The translations under genes and the position numbers were made by a program. Source: Xiphias gladius (lineage: Eukaryota; Chordata; Actinopteri; Istiophoriformes; Xiphiidae). From it: a stretch of DNA of 64,000 nt. Location: assembly GCF_016859285.1 (NCBI RefSeq), contig NC_053410.1, forward strand, positions 23,451,558-23,515,557, in the 5' to 3' direction. This document shows positions 12,420 to 25,615 of the stretch, piece by piece. The notes beneath the pieces are model-generated. The model was not told where the DNA came from and made no database searches. It worked only from the letters and a program-made list of their open reading frames with translations. Within the stretch, counting starts at the first letter, position 1. Each line of letters starts with the position of its first letter.

Positions 12420-12720
12420 GAGCCTGGTGTATCATGGGAAGTCCCCCGGCAGTCTAGGCCTTTAGCAGCATAACTAGGGGATGGTTCAAGACAAGCCTGA
12501 GCCAGCCCTAACTATAAGCTTTATCAAAAAGGAAGGTTTTAAGCCTACTCTTAAACGTGGAGAAGGTGTCTGCCTCACAGACCCAAACTGGAAGTAAAAT
12601 TAAAGCAAAAGTAAATAAAACTACAGTAAAATTGGCCCTGAACATAGCCAGACTACGATTGTGAAGCCAAACACGCCGGGATGTGAAGCAGATACATCCA
12701 TTAAACAGGATCATGCCGAT
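12420..12720 (+). repeat. Probable percomorph interspersed repeat fragment
   Basis: The run AGCATAACTAGGGGATGG, CTAACTATAAGCTTTA and AAAAGGAAGGTTTTAAGCCT is a motif series I recall from many acanthopterygian genomes as an interspersed repeat. Class not assigned. A RepeatMasker run would settle it. Confidence 0.45.
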
Positions 12721-14050
12721 ACACCACAGAAGTTCAGGAAGAGCTCCATCACAACAATCAGCCAGCTCAAACCATGTCAGTTCACAGCACCTATATTACC
12801 TGCATGTAGTTAACGCCTTACATCCAGAGAAGACTGAGGTTTCTTGGCCATAAACATGGCCATAACTACACTTAGGGCAACTGTGACCACCTCCGCAAGA
12901 GGATGAGTTTCATCAGCTGAAGCATTAAACCCATTGTAATGCTTGAGATGATGATGGGTCTCCCATTTTCCATACATAATATGATGTAAATCATGAGTAC
13001 TTGTGTCCTGAAAGAATGTCTGTGCTGCTTAGACATGCTGCTGGGATTGTCTATAATGGGATATCCCAACTCTGGTGGGCATGTCACTGCAACCTGTAAC
13101 ATGAATTCAGTGGTTTTTTTTTTTTTTGGTTTGGTTGCTCAGAGCCTTTGCCCAAAAAATGCACGCTGCTATACAGAGCCCTCTTGACACACAGGTAAGT
13201 GTCTTGTAATACACAGTGGGAAACAGCCTATGTTATTGCTTTTACTTTGTCTCGCAGATTGCTGCACAGAACAATCGTGCAATTGTGGGACACATCTTTA
13301 TGATATAGACGATTGGTGGATTGTGGTCCACACATGATTGGTCCGTCCATGACACTGTAATAAAAACAAATAAGCGGTGAATCTACAGCTGGTAGCGCCC
13401 AAATCTTTCTGGCTCTGTTAAATGCTGAGAGGTGAAAATGATTTGATCCCTTTCCCACCAAATATTGGCTTTAAACGTCAGGTCACACACGGGCATCTCA
13501 GGGGTTTAATACCAAATTAGCCTAAGTATAATAAAAGTATAATAAAAAGGAATTTAAAAGGGGGGGGGGGGCAGAAAGTAATAAATACATACACGCATAC
13601 ATGAACAACACATGAATGACCCCTGCTCTTCAAGAAAAGTGACTTTTTGCAAACATTGCACCGGCGGTAATTATATGCTTCGAGCGCCCCCTGCCGGAAA
13701 AATCTAAGTTGAATTCTTTTTCTCCATGCGCTGCTATTCACGGAAAATACGTCATTGTGTCTTCACAGTAAATGTATGGAATTTGTCAATAGTGTTTGGA
13801 ATTACTGAGTTACTGTATTTTGTGCTGTTTAATTCTGCGGGTCTATTTCCAGGTGAGTACCCTCATTCTTTGATTTATGCAATTTTGTTGAATCCATATT
13901 GCTAGACGCTATTCTTATTCTTTCTCCATTTTTCTCTTATCGATGGCTTTTGGGGTTTAGGGCCTGTATTTTACACAAGTCACAAATTAAATGACAATAT
14001 GAGGATAAAGTAAAGGTGTACTTAGACATATCATTTATTCATTGTTCTGG

Positions 14051-14174
14051 TCACGTCACATTTATTCTGAAGGATCCAGGCCGGAAGTCGTATTGTTGCT
14101 ACCGCTCGCGTGACTCGAGCGAGGGAAATTGAGTTGCTAACGCGAATGTGCAGAAGGAAACTAAGTAGCTAAAG
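14051..14174 (+). promoter_or_regulatory. pcgf6 promoter and probable 5' non-coding exon
   Basis: A perfect ETS site CCGGAAGT at 14091-14098, a CRE-like CACGTCA at 14052-14058 and a local CpG-rich patch (CGCTCGCGTGACTCGAGCGAG) precede a good donor AAAG|GTAAGA at about 14175. This fits a TATA-less housekeeping promoter with a first exon ending at about 14174 and a short intron before the ATG-bearing exon. The start site is inferred. Confidence 0.5.
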
Positions 14175-14514
14175 GTAAGAAGTAATTGTATTTCGTGTTT
14201 AAATTTTCTTTTGTGGTATTAGCACGTAATGAAGCCGTTAACCTAGCCAAATTAGGCAACATAAGGAACTAAACTATAACGCTAGCAGTACACCTGTATA
14301 TGTTTATGTTTTTAATTTTGTATATAATAAACAAGCTAACGTTACTCAGGTAGCCAAGCGTAGCTAACACGCCAAAGTTACTTGCAACTGAAAATATCTT
14401 CTACGATTTGCGCTAAGTTTTAAAAGAAAAGCAACTAACTTATTTTGCCATTTTGTTCTCGTACCTGAAAGTGGAACGAGAAGTCCGTTGTAGTGGTGTC
14501 GGCAGCCGCTGGGA

Positions 14515-17500
14515 ATGTCATCGCCTCCATATGGTCGCAGGAGTCATGAAGGGTCAACGAACATATCAGACAGCGATTCAGAGGACGAGGTAAGTTTACA
14601 GCCGTTTGATTTATTTTTGACACCTTTCCCTCTATTCTACTTTATTCATAACGAAGACGTCTAATTTGAGCTTTAATATAATTGTCAACTGACAATTATA
14701 TTCCGAACTTTTACGCTGTCTTGCTCACTAAACTCAAACATGCACTAACTGAAACACACCTTGACGGTGGAAAGTGTTGTTGCCTTTCATCCTGTGTTTG
14801 ATGCAGGCGTGAATCCACTTGATGTAAATGCAGGCGCATGGGTTTTTTTTTTTTTTTTTTTTTTAGCTTTAACTCCTGATTGTGATGTGTTTACGTTTCC
14901 ACAGCCCAAGCTCCCCCTCAACCAGTTCTATCCGTACATCCGCTGTGCCCTGTGCTGCGGCTTCCTCATCGATGCCACCACCATCACAGAGTGCCTGCAC
15001 ACATGTAAGTTGCGGCAGTGGCGTCCTTTTGTTCCTTGAGTCCTCAGAGGACTTTAAGAGGATTTAAGGGATTCCGAATAACCTGGATGCTTAACCTGAT
15101 ACACTGCTTTCATCACTGAGTGCATAGCAACATACAAGCTTTGATTGGGTTTCTCCCCTTGGAAACTCTAACTTTCTGGGATACAGTAAGGCAGATGGGG
15201 AACATGGGGAATGATGTACAATAAAGGTCAGAACTTTGGCTGTATTTAGTCCCGGACATGAAGTCCAGATAACACATATGCCAGAGCTAAACAAAGCCAT
15301 ACTCAGGAGACCAGCTGATAAACCTGTTGGGTTAATGTATCACCCAATATTAGCTTATGACTGTTAAATTTGTTTCCTTATATATATTTGCCAATAATTA
15401 ACAAGAAATTTGAGTATCAAAAGATCGGTTATGTCAAATTAAACTGTCTCAATAATAGTTTGTCCAGCAGAGGCAATTGACTAGTGTATTTGTCTACTGC
15501 AATACATCCTGCTCATTGTATGTTTTGATCACAATTCTTGAACAAACAAATTTAAAGGAACCTTATCAAACATGTTTAGGTGTTGACTTAAGAAATGAGT
15601 ACCAGCTGATCTTTGGTTACAAGATTATTTAAACTCTCAAATACTAATATCTATATCAGTCTCAAAAGTCCATATTAGTCTATGTCACATATCTGACTCC
15701 TGACTGTGTCTCAAATTGTGATGTGTTCTACCTTCTCCCAGTTTGCAAAAGCTGCATTGTGAAGCACTTCTTCTACAGCAACAGGTGTCCCACATGCAGC
15801 ATCATCGTCCACCAGACACAGCCCCTTTACAACATCAGGTAGGTCTTTCGTTCTTGATGTATTTGCTGATTTCTATCACCTTCTGTACCTGTTCAACTTG
15901 GCTGACAGCTATGTAGTCATTTTTCACGGTTTAATTGAAGTTAGTCAGAGAGAAAAAGTGTGGAAAAACACTACAAGAGTTATTCTGGAAATTGGAGTCC
16001 ATTAAATTTCACTTTCTAAAGTTTATTGTCAAAGGTCTGAAATGAAGAATTCTGATTGAAATTTATGATATTAAGATTTGAAATCTGCTGTCACTCAGAT
16101 CTGTGATAAAGCAGTCTATTAAACTTCAAACGCTTTTTTCCTGTAGGCCTGACAGACAACTGCAGGATATTGTTTACAAAATGGTTCCCTTCCTGGAGGA
16201 GTGTAAGTGCGTGTACAGTGTACAACAAAACTGAGTACCCCTCTGGTCAGTATCACTAAAATGTTAATTACAAGTCATATCCATTTAATACAATTTTATT
16301 TTTAGTCAAATCCCAAAAAAGATTGTAGCCAAGTAATTTGAAAACCAGAAATGTTTACTAAACTATAATTAAAGGTCCATATTAAAGAACCAACATCAAC
16401 AAAAGTAAGTAGACCCTTCATTAGTGAGATTTAATTCTTATTGTTTTAATATTTTGTATGTCCGGTTTAATTTTTGATGACAGATTTGATCCTCCTGGGC
16501 ATGGATGATACCAGTCTAACCCAAATCTGTGGAGAGATGCTAAAGGGGTTTTGTTGCTCTACCTTCCCCTTTAAAATACCCTAGAGGTGTTGTATTAAAT
16601 TCAGTTAGTCAGGGAATTTTTTTTCTTCTTTTTTTCTTCCCAGTGTGTTTGGGATCATTATCATGTTGGAAAATTCCTCTCCTGCAAAGCTTCTTGAGAC
16701 TGGGAATAAGTCCCCAATATTCATCAAGTTTCTTTTCATGGTCTTTGACAAAATTTAATCTTGCAGTTTAGTGCTGTTTTACGAGCAGTGGTTTTCTTCT
16801 TGGACACCAACGTCCTGTCTGATCAGTCAGTGAAACACCTATTTCCACAGATAATCCTTGTGCCAAGTCAGAAGAACTTGCCCGTCTGTTTTTTGGTGCA
16901 AGGTTGCGTATATAATGCGTGGTGTCATTTTTCAAGGCCGGACACTGCGCCTTCTGTTATTGGTAACATGGCACTTCTTCTACCTCCTAACTACTTCTGC
17001 AACTGTGGGTCACCTTATGATCAGTGGCTTACTGATGCTCTTGTGCCCTCTCTCACCTTTTGTGAAGTCTCACAATCTGGTTTCTTACTTGTTCGGGTAG
17101 TTCCTTACCATTTGGAGCCGTTTTGCTTCAGACGCAACTCAGGCCAAAACTGAGGAAGCTGTGGTGTTCACAGGTTCTTTTGTAACCTTGTTCATGCAAG
17201 TAGGATTAACTGGAAATCACAGGTGTTCTCACTTTTGGTGCACTGAAGTTGTACTTTGTGGTTCGTATTTTCAGTCTAGTCTCTCTGTTACCTGTTAGTT
17301 TTTAATCCCATATGCAGAAGATCAAACACCCTACACTTCAACCTAGAAACAATACAATTATTGTAAGATGGTACCATTTTGAATCATTTAACATTTTAGT
17401 GATATTGCACGGGAGTGTACTCATTTGTTACATACTATACCGTATGTATACTCAGATGTATTTAATGTAATTGATATACTTTTTTTTTTTTACTTTTTCT

Positions 17501-20500
17501 TTTTCTACAGCTGAACGAGAACAAATGTGTATCTTCTACAAAGAGAGAGGCCTGGAGGTACCAAAAACAGGTAAAGTAGTTCTGCATTGAAAGTCTTAAG
17601 TAAACAGGTTTGGGGCAATGTTGGCTGTGTAACATATACTGCAGTATTTCACTTTCTTTCTGTGCTAATGGGTTGGTGGGAGAAGCTTCCACATAGTAAT
17701 TAATTTAATATGCTGGTCACAGAGCTTCATGGGGACTGAAGTGCCCCCTTTGGCCAATCAGAGTATTTTCCACAACACTGAAACACAACCTATGTTTTAT
17801 CAGACAGTGATTAGTGGTGTCTGCATTGGGAAAGTAAAAATGAACAAAGGTCCTGAAAGTAGGGGAACAAATTCTGGGGATTTTTCCTCTTTATTTTTTA
17901 AGAGGAGAAAGTATGGGCGCTTTTCTGATCTTTTCTACACATATACAAGCTTGAATATCTCATGCAGATTTATTTTAGAGCTTTACAAAGGTTGATTTGC
18001 AACTTCAAACTTTGGAATTATTTGTGAACATCAGTTTATAAGCTCAAAATCTAATTTGAGCTCATAAAAAAGGATTTGATGACCATCCCAAAATGACATT
18101 CCGGTGTTTGAGAATTTAATTTCAGTGTGTTTTAATTTTGCAGTAAATCTGAAAATTCATAAAAACGTGAAATCCAAACATAGAGTTTTTCAGCACAACC
18201 ATAGCAAAAGCTTTAGAATTCGTCACTGGAACGATTCCTCTGTGTTTTCTCTTTCCCCCTTTGCAGCGGTGGTCTCCTCTCCAGCTCCTGTTGTAAGGAG
18301 GCAGAAGAAGGATAACATTCCTCAGTCTGTGTTCACCATTCCCCCTGAGCTGGATGTATCTCTGCTGCTGGAGTTTGTGGGGTAAGATTACATTGCACAG
18401 TTCTTTGTCCAGCATTCATTACAGCTATATTAGCTGTGAAAGGTACTCAGCTGTTTTTACTTACAGGTTAATTACAGAAACCTGCAGGTTCATTACTTTA
18501 AATTTGCCTTGTGTCGCAGGTGTAAATTATTCTCTCATTACCAACTAAACAAGTCTGTCTTTGGGAATCAACTTGAAAATAAGAGAGGTAACAGATTCTA
18601 GTTCCAGGGCTAGGCGCTTTGCTTTTGGCCTGTAGATGTTTATAGGACTGACTGACCTGAGTTTGGCTCCTGGTGACCATACCTTCTGCTTTGAGGAAAG
18701 AGGGAAGTCCAGTTTGTAGAAATTAATGAAATTAACATGTAGTTACTTAGACATGCCACCAGATGGTCCTATTGTCTTACATCGAGTGCTTGCTCAGTCC
18801 AAAAAAAAAAAATTCACCTAGATTGACGCTTTTTTTGTTTTCAGGGCTGAAGAGGGCATTAGCAACTATAAGGTAATGACCTAAATCTTACATCTGCAAC
18901 ATTTATCATGTTTTATTAGATTATGATGGTGCACTGTAACAATAAATACGAGGACAAGGTATATGATAACTTGATAGAGGTTGTAGTGTAAGCTGCACCC
19001 TGACCTGCTTATCTAATAGAATTTCTCTGGTCAAGGTATTCTGTAATTACAGGGCCTTTTGGATATACCATCAAGTGTAGTTTTGTCTCAGACCATTGCA
19101 TTATTTATCAGGGACTGTATCGTTCAAATTTCATTTACTTGTACTTCATTTGTACAATATTTTCTGGCATTTTAGCACTGGTCTCTTAGTTTTCAGCTGC
19201 TAGCTGTTGTACTTTCTTCGCCAGCTAGTAGCTTATTTGCTGGAAAAAGTGGTCTAATCTGAGGGGAGGGCAGTGACCGTTTAACCATTCAATCTGTGTG
19301 TGGGCTGGAATAAACAGTGAGCTAAAAGCTCTGTAGAGGTTCTGTGAGTTACTTGTCATTTGATACAATCTATGAATTCAGGTTTAAGTGAAAATTTTAA
19401 ACAGAATGAGTCAGGTTTTTAATAAAAGTAATTGTGTGGGATTAAACGTGCTTGTAGACAAAACGCACGTGTACTATGTAATGACAGACCCAGGTTCAGG
19501 GTTTGAAGTAGTGAAGCTCACATGTTTTTTCAAGGTTACACAGTTTTAAATGACATGGCTCTAATTTGATCCTGTATTCCCTGTATTTTTTTTTTTTTAA
19601 ATGAATGACTCTCTGAAAGAATTTGATTGCGTATATTCCACCCTGACCTCCGTGTTCCTGTGTAGCCATTAGAGAGGCGGTATGTTCGTGTGTCGGGTGA
19701 GGCCACTGTCCGCCACGTTGAATTGTTCATCCGGAGGAAGATGGAGCTTAGCCCAACCTGCCAGGTGAGTCTGCCAGGCTTACAGCTAACAAAGTGACAT
19801 GACCGCAGTCGCGATCCTGATTCTTGCTTTAGACAAACATGGAAGCAGGACAAGAAGCATACACAGTTACAAGGTTCAACCAAGTACAGTGTTTTATTTT
19901 TGCCCATCAATCTACACTGAAAAACCCACAATGACAAAGTGAAAACATGTTTTTACAAATTTTTTGCAAATTCATTAAAAATCAAAACTGTCTATTCAGC
20001 CCCTTTGCTTTGGCACTCCAATCTGTGGTCTTTGCTTTAATTTTCCTTGAGATGTGTATAGAACTCGAGCGGAGTGGAATTCATTGTGGCGAACTGAATT
20101 GATTGGACATAGTCTAGAAAGGCACACACCTATGTATATAAGGTCCAACAGTGCTCACAGCATGTCAGGACAAAAGACATGAAGTCCAGGGAACTCTCTG
20201 TAGACCTGCATGATAAAATTGTAGCGTGGCATAGATCAGGGCAAGGAAATAAAACCATTTCTAAAGGTTTGAGTGTTCCCCGGAGCAAAGTTGACTCAGT
20301 CATTGTGAAATGTAAGAAGTTTGGAACCAACAGGACTCTTCCTAGAGCTGGCCTCCAGCCAAACTTTGTAACAGTGCCTTGGTTATGAAGGTGACCAAGA
20401 AACCCAACGGTCACTGTAACAGAGCTTCAGAAATCCTCTGCAGGGTTGGGAGATCCTGCTGGAAGGATGACCATCTCAGCAGCACTCCATCAATCAGGCC

Positions 20501-23292
20501 TCTACTGTAGAGTGGCTATATGGAAGCCACTTTGAGTAAAAGCCATATGGCAGCTCGCTTGGAGTTGTCAAACAGCATTTAAAGAACTCAGAGCATGAGG
20601 AAAAAGATTCTCTGGACTGATGAGAGAAAAACTGAACTCTCTGGGCAAAACTCCAAACACTATCTCTGGCGAACACCAGACAGTGCTCATCCCCTCACTA
20701 ATGCCATCCCTACAGTTAAGTGGTGGTGGCAGCATCATGCTATTGTGCCATATTCTTCTCAGCAGCAGGGACAAGGAGACTGGTCAGAACCGAGGGAAGG
20801 ATGAATGACGATCATCCGAAGCACACAGCCAAGACACTGCTGGAGTGGCTTCGGGACGATTCTCTGACTGTCCTTGAGTGGCCCGGCCAAAACCCAGACT
20901 TAAACCCCATAAAACATCTGTGGAGGGACCTGAAGATGGCAGTTCAGACGCTTCCCATCCAGTCTGATGGAGCTTGAGAGGATCTGTCAGGAGGAACGGG
21001 CTTAAATGCCCAAATCCAGGTGTGCACAGCTTGTAGAGACTAACTCAAGAAGACTCAAAGCTGTGCCAAAGGGCTTCTAAGGGTCTAAATATTGTAAATG
21101 AGAGATTTATTTTTTTAAATTTAAAAAAAAAAAATTGCAAACATTTCTAAGAAAATGTTTTCATTTTGTCATTATGGGTTATTGAGGGTAGATTGATTGG
21201 GGAAAAAATTGCAATTTTATCCATTTAATATTAAATTTACAAAACAAAGTGTGCAAAAAGGGAAGGGGTCTGAATACTTTGCGAAGCCACTGTACATCTA
21301 AGTGAAAAGGTACCTTTACATATTAGGTAGATAGAGCACTTTCACAACATCTGCTAATGCCCTACAGTGTTATTGAAATAGTGCGCATGTAGGAGGTGTG
21401 TGTTTGCTAAAAGCACTAATGTCCACATTTAAGAGGAACACACACCTGCAGCATACGATGCATGTTACAACACCCATGTCTGTTGCTTTCTGTTTAAACC
21501 CACGCTGGCAGCGTGATGACATTGTCAGGATATGCTTCCGTTTTATTTACTAGTGTTGGCGCACAGCAGCTCTCCAGAACAGTAGCAGTTTGATCTCATG
21601 TTCCCTTGACTGGCACATCCTGGCTGCTGTACCCTGACTGCTACTTCTGTGTGTGTGGTGAAGTCGGGGTGTGCTACGTCTGTCAAAAGACTTGTGTTAA
21701 ATGACGAGTGGTTATATGATGCTACATGTGCTGCAAATGAATTGTTTTTACAAATCAACAACAAATTTTAGAATTGTGATAGTTGCTGTAAGAGTTTTAC
21801 AAATTTTGAAAGGTACTTGAAAGATTTTAACCGTGGTACCTTGTATGGTATCAAAAAGGTCACAAGTCACATGACTGATTGTTGGGCTATGATACCATCC
21901 TGATAAGGCAGGATAGCTGAAAATGTCTGCGAAATAAAGCGGGGTGTACTGGAGACACAGCTGAAGTTATGTGATGTATTGAATTTGACTGATTCGTTTA
22001 CTCGTTTATCGGTAAATTATAGCAACACTGGACAAGGTGTAAAGGCAGATCTGTCATTACTGTCACTCACTTTGTCGGTGTGTAATTGTGGGAAAATGAG
22101 AGGAGGCACGTGAATGAACATGTGTTCAGTGGGGAGATGAAACAACCGCTGAATACAAACGCAGCCCAACATAGAAGGGTCAGCTACTCAGGTCAAAACT
22201 CAGCAAGCTGCCTACATCTAAAGGACAACAGATACTCCTTAAGGGCAACCATAATCAGATTACAATGTGTGCAGTGGTACCATATGTCTATCTCAGAGCA
22301 GTGGACATGCTGTAGAGAGGGCTCATGATCAAAAGTATTAGTATCAGGATCAGAAGTGTGGTCCTTCCTCATAGCACAGACGAACAGAAAGTGTGCTCAA
22401 TTTAACAGAATTCAGAATTGGGCGTATTTTGTATTTCGTAACACGTGGATGAGGATTAGCAGCTTACGCTGATTTCCTGGCTTGGGTGCTCCACTGCACT
22501 GGCCTGTTTAGACAAACTTGGAGAGGACAGAGAAAGATGAACCCAGGGTCGCTTCATTTTAGCAGAGATCACAAGAGTTATATAACTCTTACCTTTAAAT
22601 TCTTAAATTGCCGTAACACTTTTAGTATCGTTGGAGTGAACTAGTTTCCATTGAGGTTTTAGTCTACCCCATCATGTCCATCCAGTTTAAATCATAAATA
22701 TCCAAGTCATGTCCTGTGTGTTCGGTGTTGTGGTCAGATAAATGTTTCCCTGCATTTTTGATGTGGCAGTGGACACACTAAATGGTTTAATTTGGTCAAA
22801 ACCAGTCCATCACCTGAAATGCTCAAGAACTCATAATTTGTCCCTCCAGAAATTTAAAGAGTTATGTGTTTTATGGCAAAATCCGCACGCGCACACACAC
22901 ACACACACACAGACACACAGACACACACACACACAGACACACACACACACACACACACACAGACACAGACACAGACAGAGTTCTCTCAAGGCAACACAGG
23001 ACTTTTGGACTGGTCAGCTTTTTCTGAGTGAAGTGTTTCTGTGTCCTGCAGGTGGATGTGGTTTGTGGAGATCACCTCCTAGATCACTACCAGTCACTCA
23101 AAGACATACAGAGCTCTGTGGGCGAAGAGGCACTACAGGTAAGGACCAAACACACACAGGAACCAACCACTATTTGCAATAATGGAAAATTTCGTTGATC
23201 TATTGAGTGATCCTTTTGGTCTTGTTTCCTTTTTGCCCCAGGATGGTCTGTTGGTGCTGCACTTTGGCTTGGTATTGCCCTCCCAGATTTGA
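14515..23292 (+). CDS. pcgf6: Polycomb group RING finger protein 6 (PCGF6)
   Basis: Ten coding exons: 14515-14589, 14905-15004, 15742-15838, 16147-16202, 17511-17570, 18267-18381, 18845-18872, 19666-19764, 23052-23138 and 23242-23292. All introns are GT-AG; the joined frame is 768 nt, 255 residues. The N-terminus is short and acidic (DSDSEDE). The C3HC4 RING runs about C39-C77 (CALC, ECLHTFC, KSC, CPTC). The helix [15 protein letters not shown] and KERGLEVPK follow, then [17 protein letters not shown] and a C-terminal RAWUL domain (about 160-255, [33 protein letters not shown]). These blocks match vertebrate PCGF6 far better than PCGF1-5 (RNRCP-type [18 protein letters not shown]). PCGF6 is the defining RING partner of RING1/RNF2 in variant PRC1.6, a nuclear H2A ubiquitin ligase repressing germline genes. 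Human PCGF6 (about 350 residues) has a much longer N-terminus; a longer alternative first exon cannot be excluded. Exon 7 is only 28 nt. Confidence 0.93.
14843..14864 (+). repeat. Poly(T) T22 in pcgf6 intron 1
   Basis: Homopolymer 40 bp upstream of the exon 2 acceptor. Confidence 0.95.
16216..17436 (-). mobile_element. Decayed Tc1-like transposon, reverse orientation, in pcgf6 intron 4
   Basis: The left end CAGTGTACAACAAAACTGAG...TATCACTAAAATG (16216-16263) recurs in inverted form at the right end (about 17385-17436, sharing CATTTTAGTGATA). On the minus strand around 16645-16675 a frame reads FQHDNDPKH, the Tc1 transposase block containing the second catalytic Asp. The rest of the coding region is broken by stops and shifts, so the element is inactive. 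Right end is accurate to a few bases. Confidence 0.8.
19887..21292 (+). mobile_element. Tc1-like transposon in pcgf6 intron 8
   Basis: The element runs from TA|CAGTG (TA at 19885-19886) to CACTG|TA (TA at 21293-21294), so a TA target duplication is visible. The right end carries the familiar fish Tc1 sequence TCTGAATACTTTGCGAAGCC and the left flank TTTGCCCATCAATCTACACT plus ATGACAAAGTGAAAACATG, mirrored as TTTCATTTTGTCATTATGGG at the right. The left terminal repeat lacks the outermost segment present on the right, suggesting an internal deletion. Length 1406 bp is near that of intact Tc1 elements. Confidence 0.88.
20179..20977 (+). pseudogene. Tc1 transposase pseudogene
   Basis: The N-terminal helix-turn-helix part is open at 20179-20388 ([20 protein letters not shown], typical Tc1). 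Further transposase blocks appear in other frames at 20595-20804 (KILWTDERK, with the first catalytic Asp) and 20720-20977 (DDHPKHTAK, then [19 protein letters not shown]). The pieces lie in different frames with stops between, so at least two indels have destroyed the protein. Catalytic signatures are otherwise recognisable, suggesting moderate age. Confidence 0.88.
22888..22978. repeat. Imperfect (CA)n/(CAGA)n microsatellite in pcgf6 intron 8
   Basis: CA units interrupted by AGACA, about 75 bp upstream of the exon 9 acceptor at 23051. Confidence 0.95.
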
Positions 23293-24187
23293 GCCTGAGA
23301 GTAACTTCCTGAGGGGATGAATTGTCCTTTTGGAATTAGATTCTCTTCATCAGAGTCTTGCCGTAATGTGGAGTAAAGTGTCTACATTTGCATTAGAACT
23401 GCTTCACAACTGTCTTGGATGTGTTTTCAGACAAAGTCCAAGAACTCTAAACTTAGTTTTCTTTATTGAGCAGTGTGGAATGAAAAGATGTTGACTGTTC
23501 TTTAAAATTGAAACACTGTAGCATCAAATTTTCAACTCTCAAGATGACGGGTACATACATTCAGTTTATTGAAGTGCCAGCCTTTTAAAAATGAACTTTA
23601 CCTGATGAGTGGACACGACAAATTCCTATTCCTACTGCCGGTGTGTCTTTTTAGGTACTGTTCAGTGTGCATCCACGCCACACTAGAATGTGACCTCTGT
23701 TGTAGCTTAAACTGGACTAGTGGGTCTGGAACTCTGGAACTAATTTCAAACAGTGCCTGTGGAGCCAATACAACTTGCACCAGTCTAGTTTACTTGTCTT
23801 TTTGGAAAGCAGGGACCTGTTTGTCATTTTTTTGTATTTATGATTTCAAGGGTTAACTGTGGTTTCAGATGGGCAGTTCTGATTTAAAGGGCTTGAAACA
23901 AAAGGACTACCACTACCAAAGGTTTGTGTGTGTATATATAGAGCTTAGATCTGTATGGTAGCTTTAATTCCAGCTTACTTCTTGTTGGTTGACACATTTA
24001 ATTTAAGAGCTGTTAACTTTAAACGGACTGTCTGCTGATGTAAATGAATCCAACTGACTTGATAAAACCAGCTTTCGGTACAACTCATCAGAGCACAAAA
24101 CAAGTGATTCAAAGGGTGTTTGTATAAAGAAGTCTTTGATAGGTTTTGTTAAAATTGATTTCCTAATTGCTTTTGTCTGTTTCAGTT

Positions 24188-24193
24188 AATAAA
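24188..24193 (+). terminator. Candidate pcgf6 poly(A) signal
   Basis: AATAAA about 0.9 kb after the pcgf6 stop codon, followed by a GT-rich stretch (GATGTGTTTCC, CGTGTTTATGTTT). Position-based inference. Confidence 0.5.
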
Positions 24194-24772
24194 TGACTGC
24201 AAAGCTGAGATGTGTTTCCCAGTTCATCCGTGTTTATGTTTATAAACTTGATTTGCTGGGGGGGCAGACTGCGGCACAGATTCAAAGAAAGGGGGCCGCA
24301 TTTTGGAAAAACATAAAAATGTGTTAAGACTCAGTTTTAAACCCCTGATTTTTGGTAATAATAAAATTTGCATTATTAATAGTCACCTTTGTGGTCGAAT
24401 TGTGTTTCTTTGTGTTCATGTTGTGTCACTCTGGGGTTATATTGTCTTGTTGTGGTTGCTAAGCTTCTCTTGATTCTTGTGTTTTGTCACTTTTTGGTCA
24501 TTTGATTGACTTTCCGACATGAAATGTTAACAGTCACTTCACACAGAGGTCCTTACTCGCTCTTAGAAGTCAGGAAAACAGTAGAATTATTGGTATACAA
24601 CCACTACAATATAAGTACAACTTGTTATTGAGCTGAAGCTCTTTCCAAGTGTGGCTTGAACTAGTGGAGATTCACATCTAACTGGGGGCAGCCCTGAATG
24701 AACATTTCCTGTATTTGTGAATATGCTGAATTGGATACAAATACATGGAAAACAGTTTGTCAGTCATGTCAT

Positions 24773-24778
24773 TTTATT
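24773..24778 (-). terminator. Candidate ina poly(A) signal
   Basis: TTTATT on the plus strand is AATAAA on the minus strand, about 0.84 kb after the ina stop. With the pcgf6 signal at 24188 it leaves about 580 bp between the two convergent 3' ends. Confidence 0.45.
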
Positions 24779-25615
24779 CACTGTATTATTAAGTGCAATT
24801 GAAACAAAGGTGAGTGGTTTTCCAGCAGGTGTATACATTAAACAGTTGGACTACATGTACTGTCGATGCATTGGATATATCCCCTACTAAAGCATTGTAA
24901 TGAACAGTTCCAGCTATTCTGTCTGTCACTACAGGGTTTTCCAACATCGAGTACTGTATCTGCAACTCTGATTGTTAGGAATGGGGAAAACATTCACTTT
25001 GTAATGTCATAAAACAAGACACAATAGTGCAAACTGTCACCTTCCATACACCCTATGTTCCTAAAGTGCTTTAAACAGAAAGTTCATTGACAATGCTATG
25101 CAACAACAGAGAAGTGGAGCTACACTAACATTTGGTGTCTCTACCCAGAGACTTTCTTGAGAGAATCTTTTTTTTTTTACCCTGGCACGCGGGTTTTAAC
25201 ACAGCAGCAAAATGTCAATTCATCCAGCAACATTCAGTGCTTGGTCACAAATCTACTATACTAATATCTGCGACATGTTAATCTCTGGAGACCTTCAGTA
25301 GATGTGGTCTAGATACCAGGGTGGCTTCCTTTGTTTAATGTTGAAGATTTACAACTTAATAACAGTGACAAACCTCTCATTGACATTGGAGAAAGTTTGA
25401 TAGTCTCTAAATACTGAGACCTATGTCCCAGAAAAACAGTTTTCAGGTACAAGATATTATCACCCAAAATCCTGACTTTCAGGTCTAATTCCAAAACATT
25501 TGTATTATTGTTGGCCTTAGCAAATACAGTATGTTACTATGAACTCACTCTACATCCACAGTATATCTCTTCTCACTTTCCAGACTTCCCTATCTGTCTG
25601 TCTGTCCGTCCGTCT

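Larger units (their letters stand above)
5200..14040. other. Intergenic region without recognised genes, repeat-dense
   Basis: Between the rnf122-like poly(A) signals and pcgf6 I see no exon with a family match. The interval holds the repeats listed separately. 8300-9590 and 12730-13550 have short non-homologous open frames only; a G12 tract is at 13560-13571 and an A21 tract at 9594-9614. Confidence 0.6.

Noticed and set aside
16761..17153. 130-codon plus-strand frame in a pcgf6 intron
   Set aside because: Antisense of the reverse-oriented Tc1-like element; translation has no family match.
20130..20414. 94-codon minus-strand frame
   Set aside because: Antisense shadow of the Tc1 transposase remnant.
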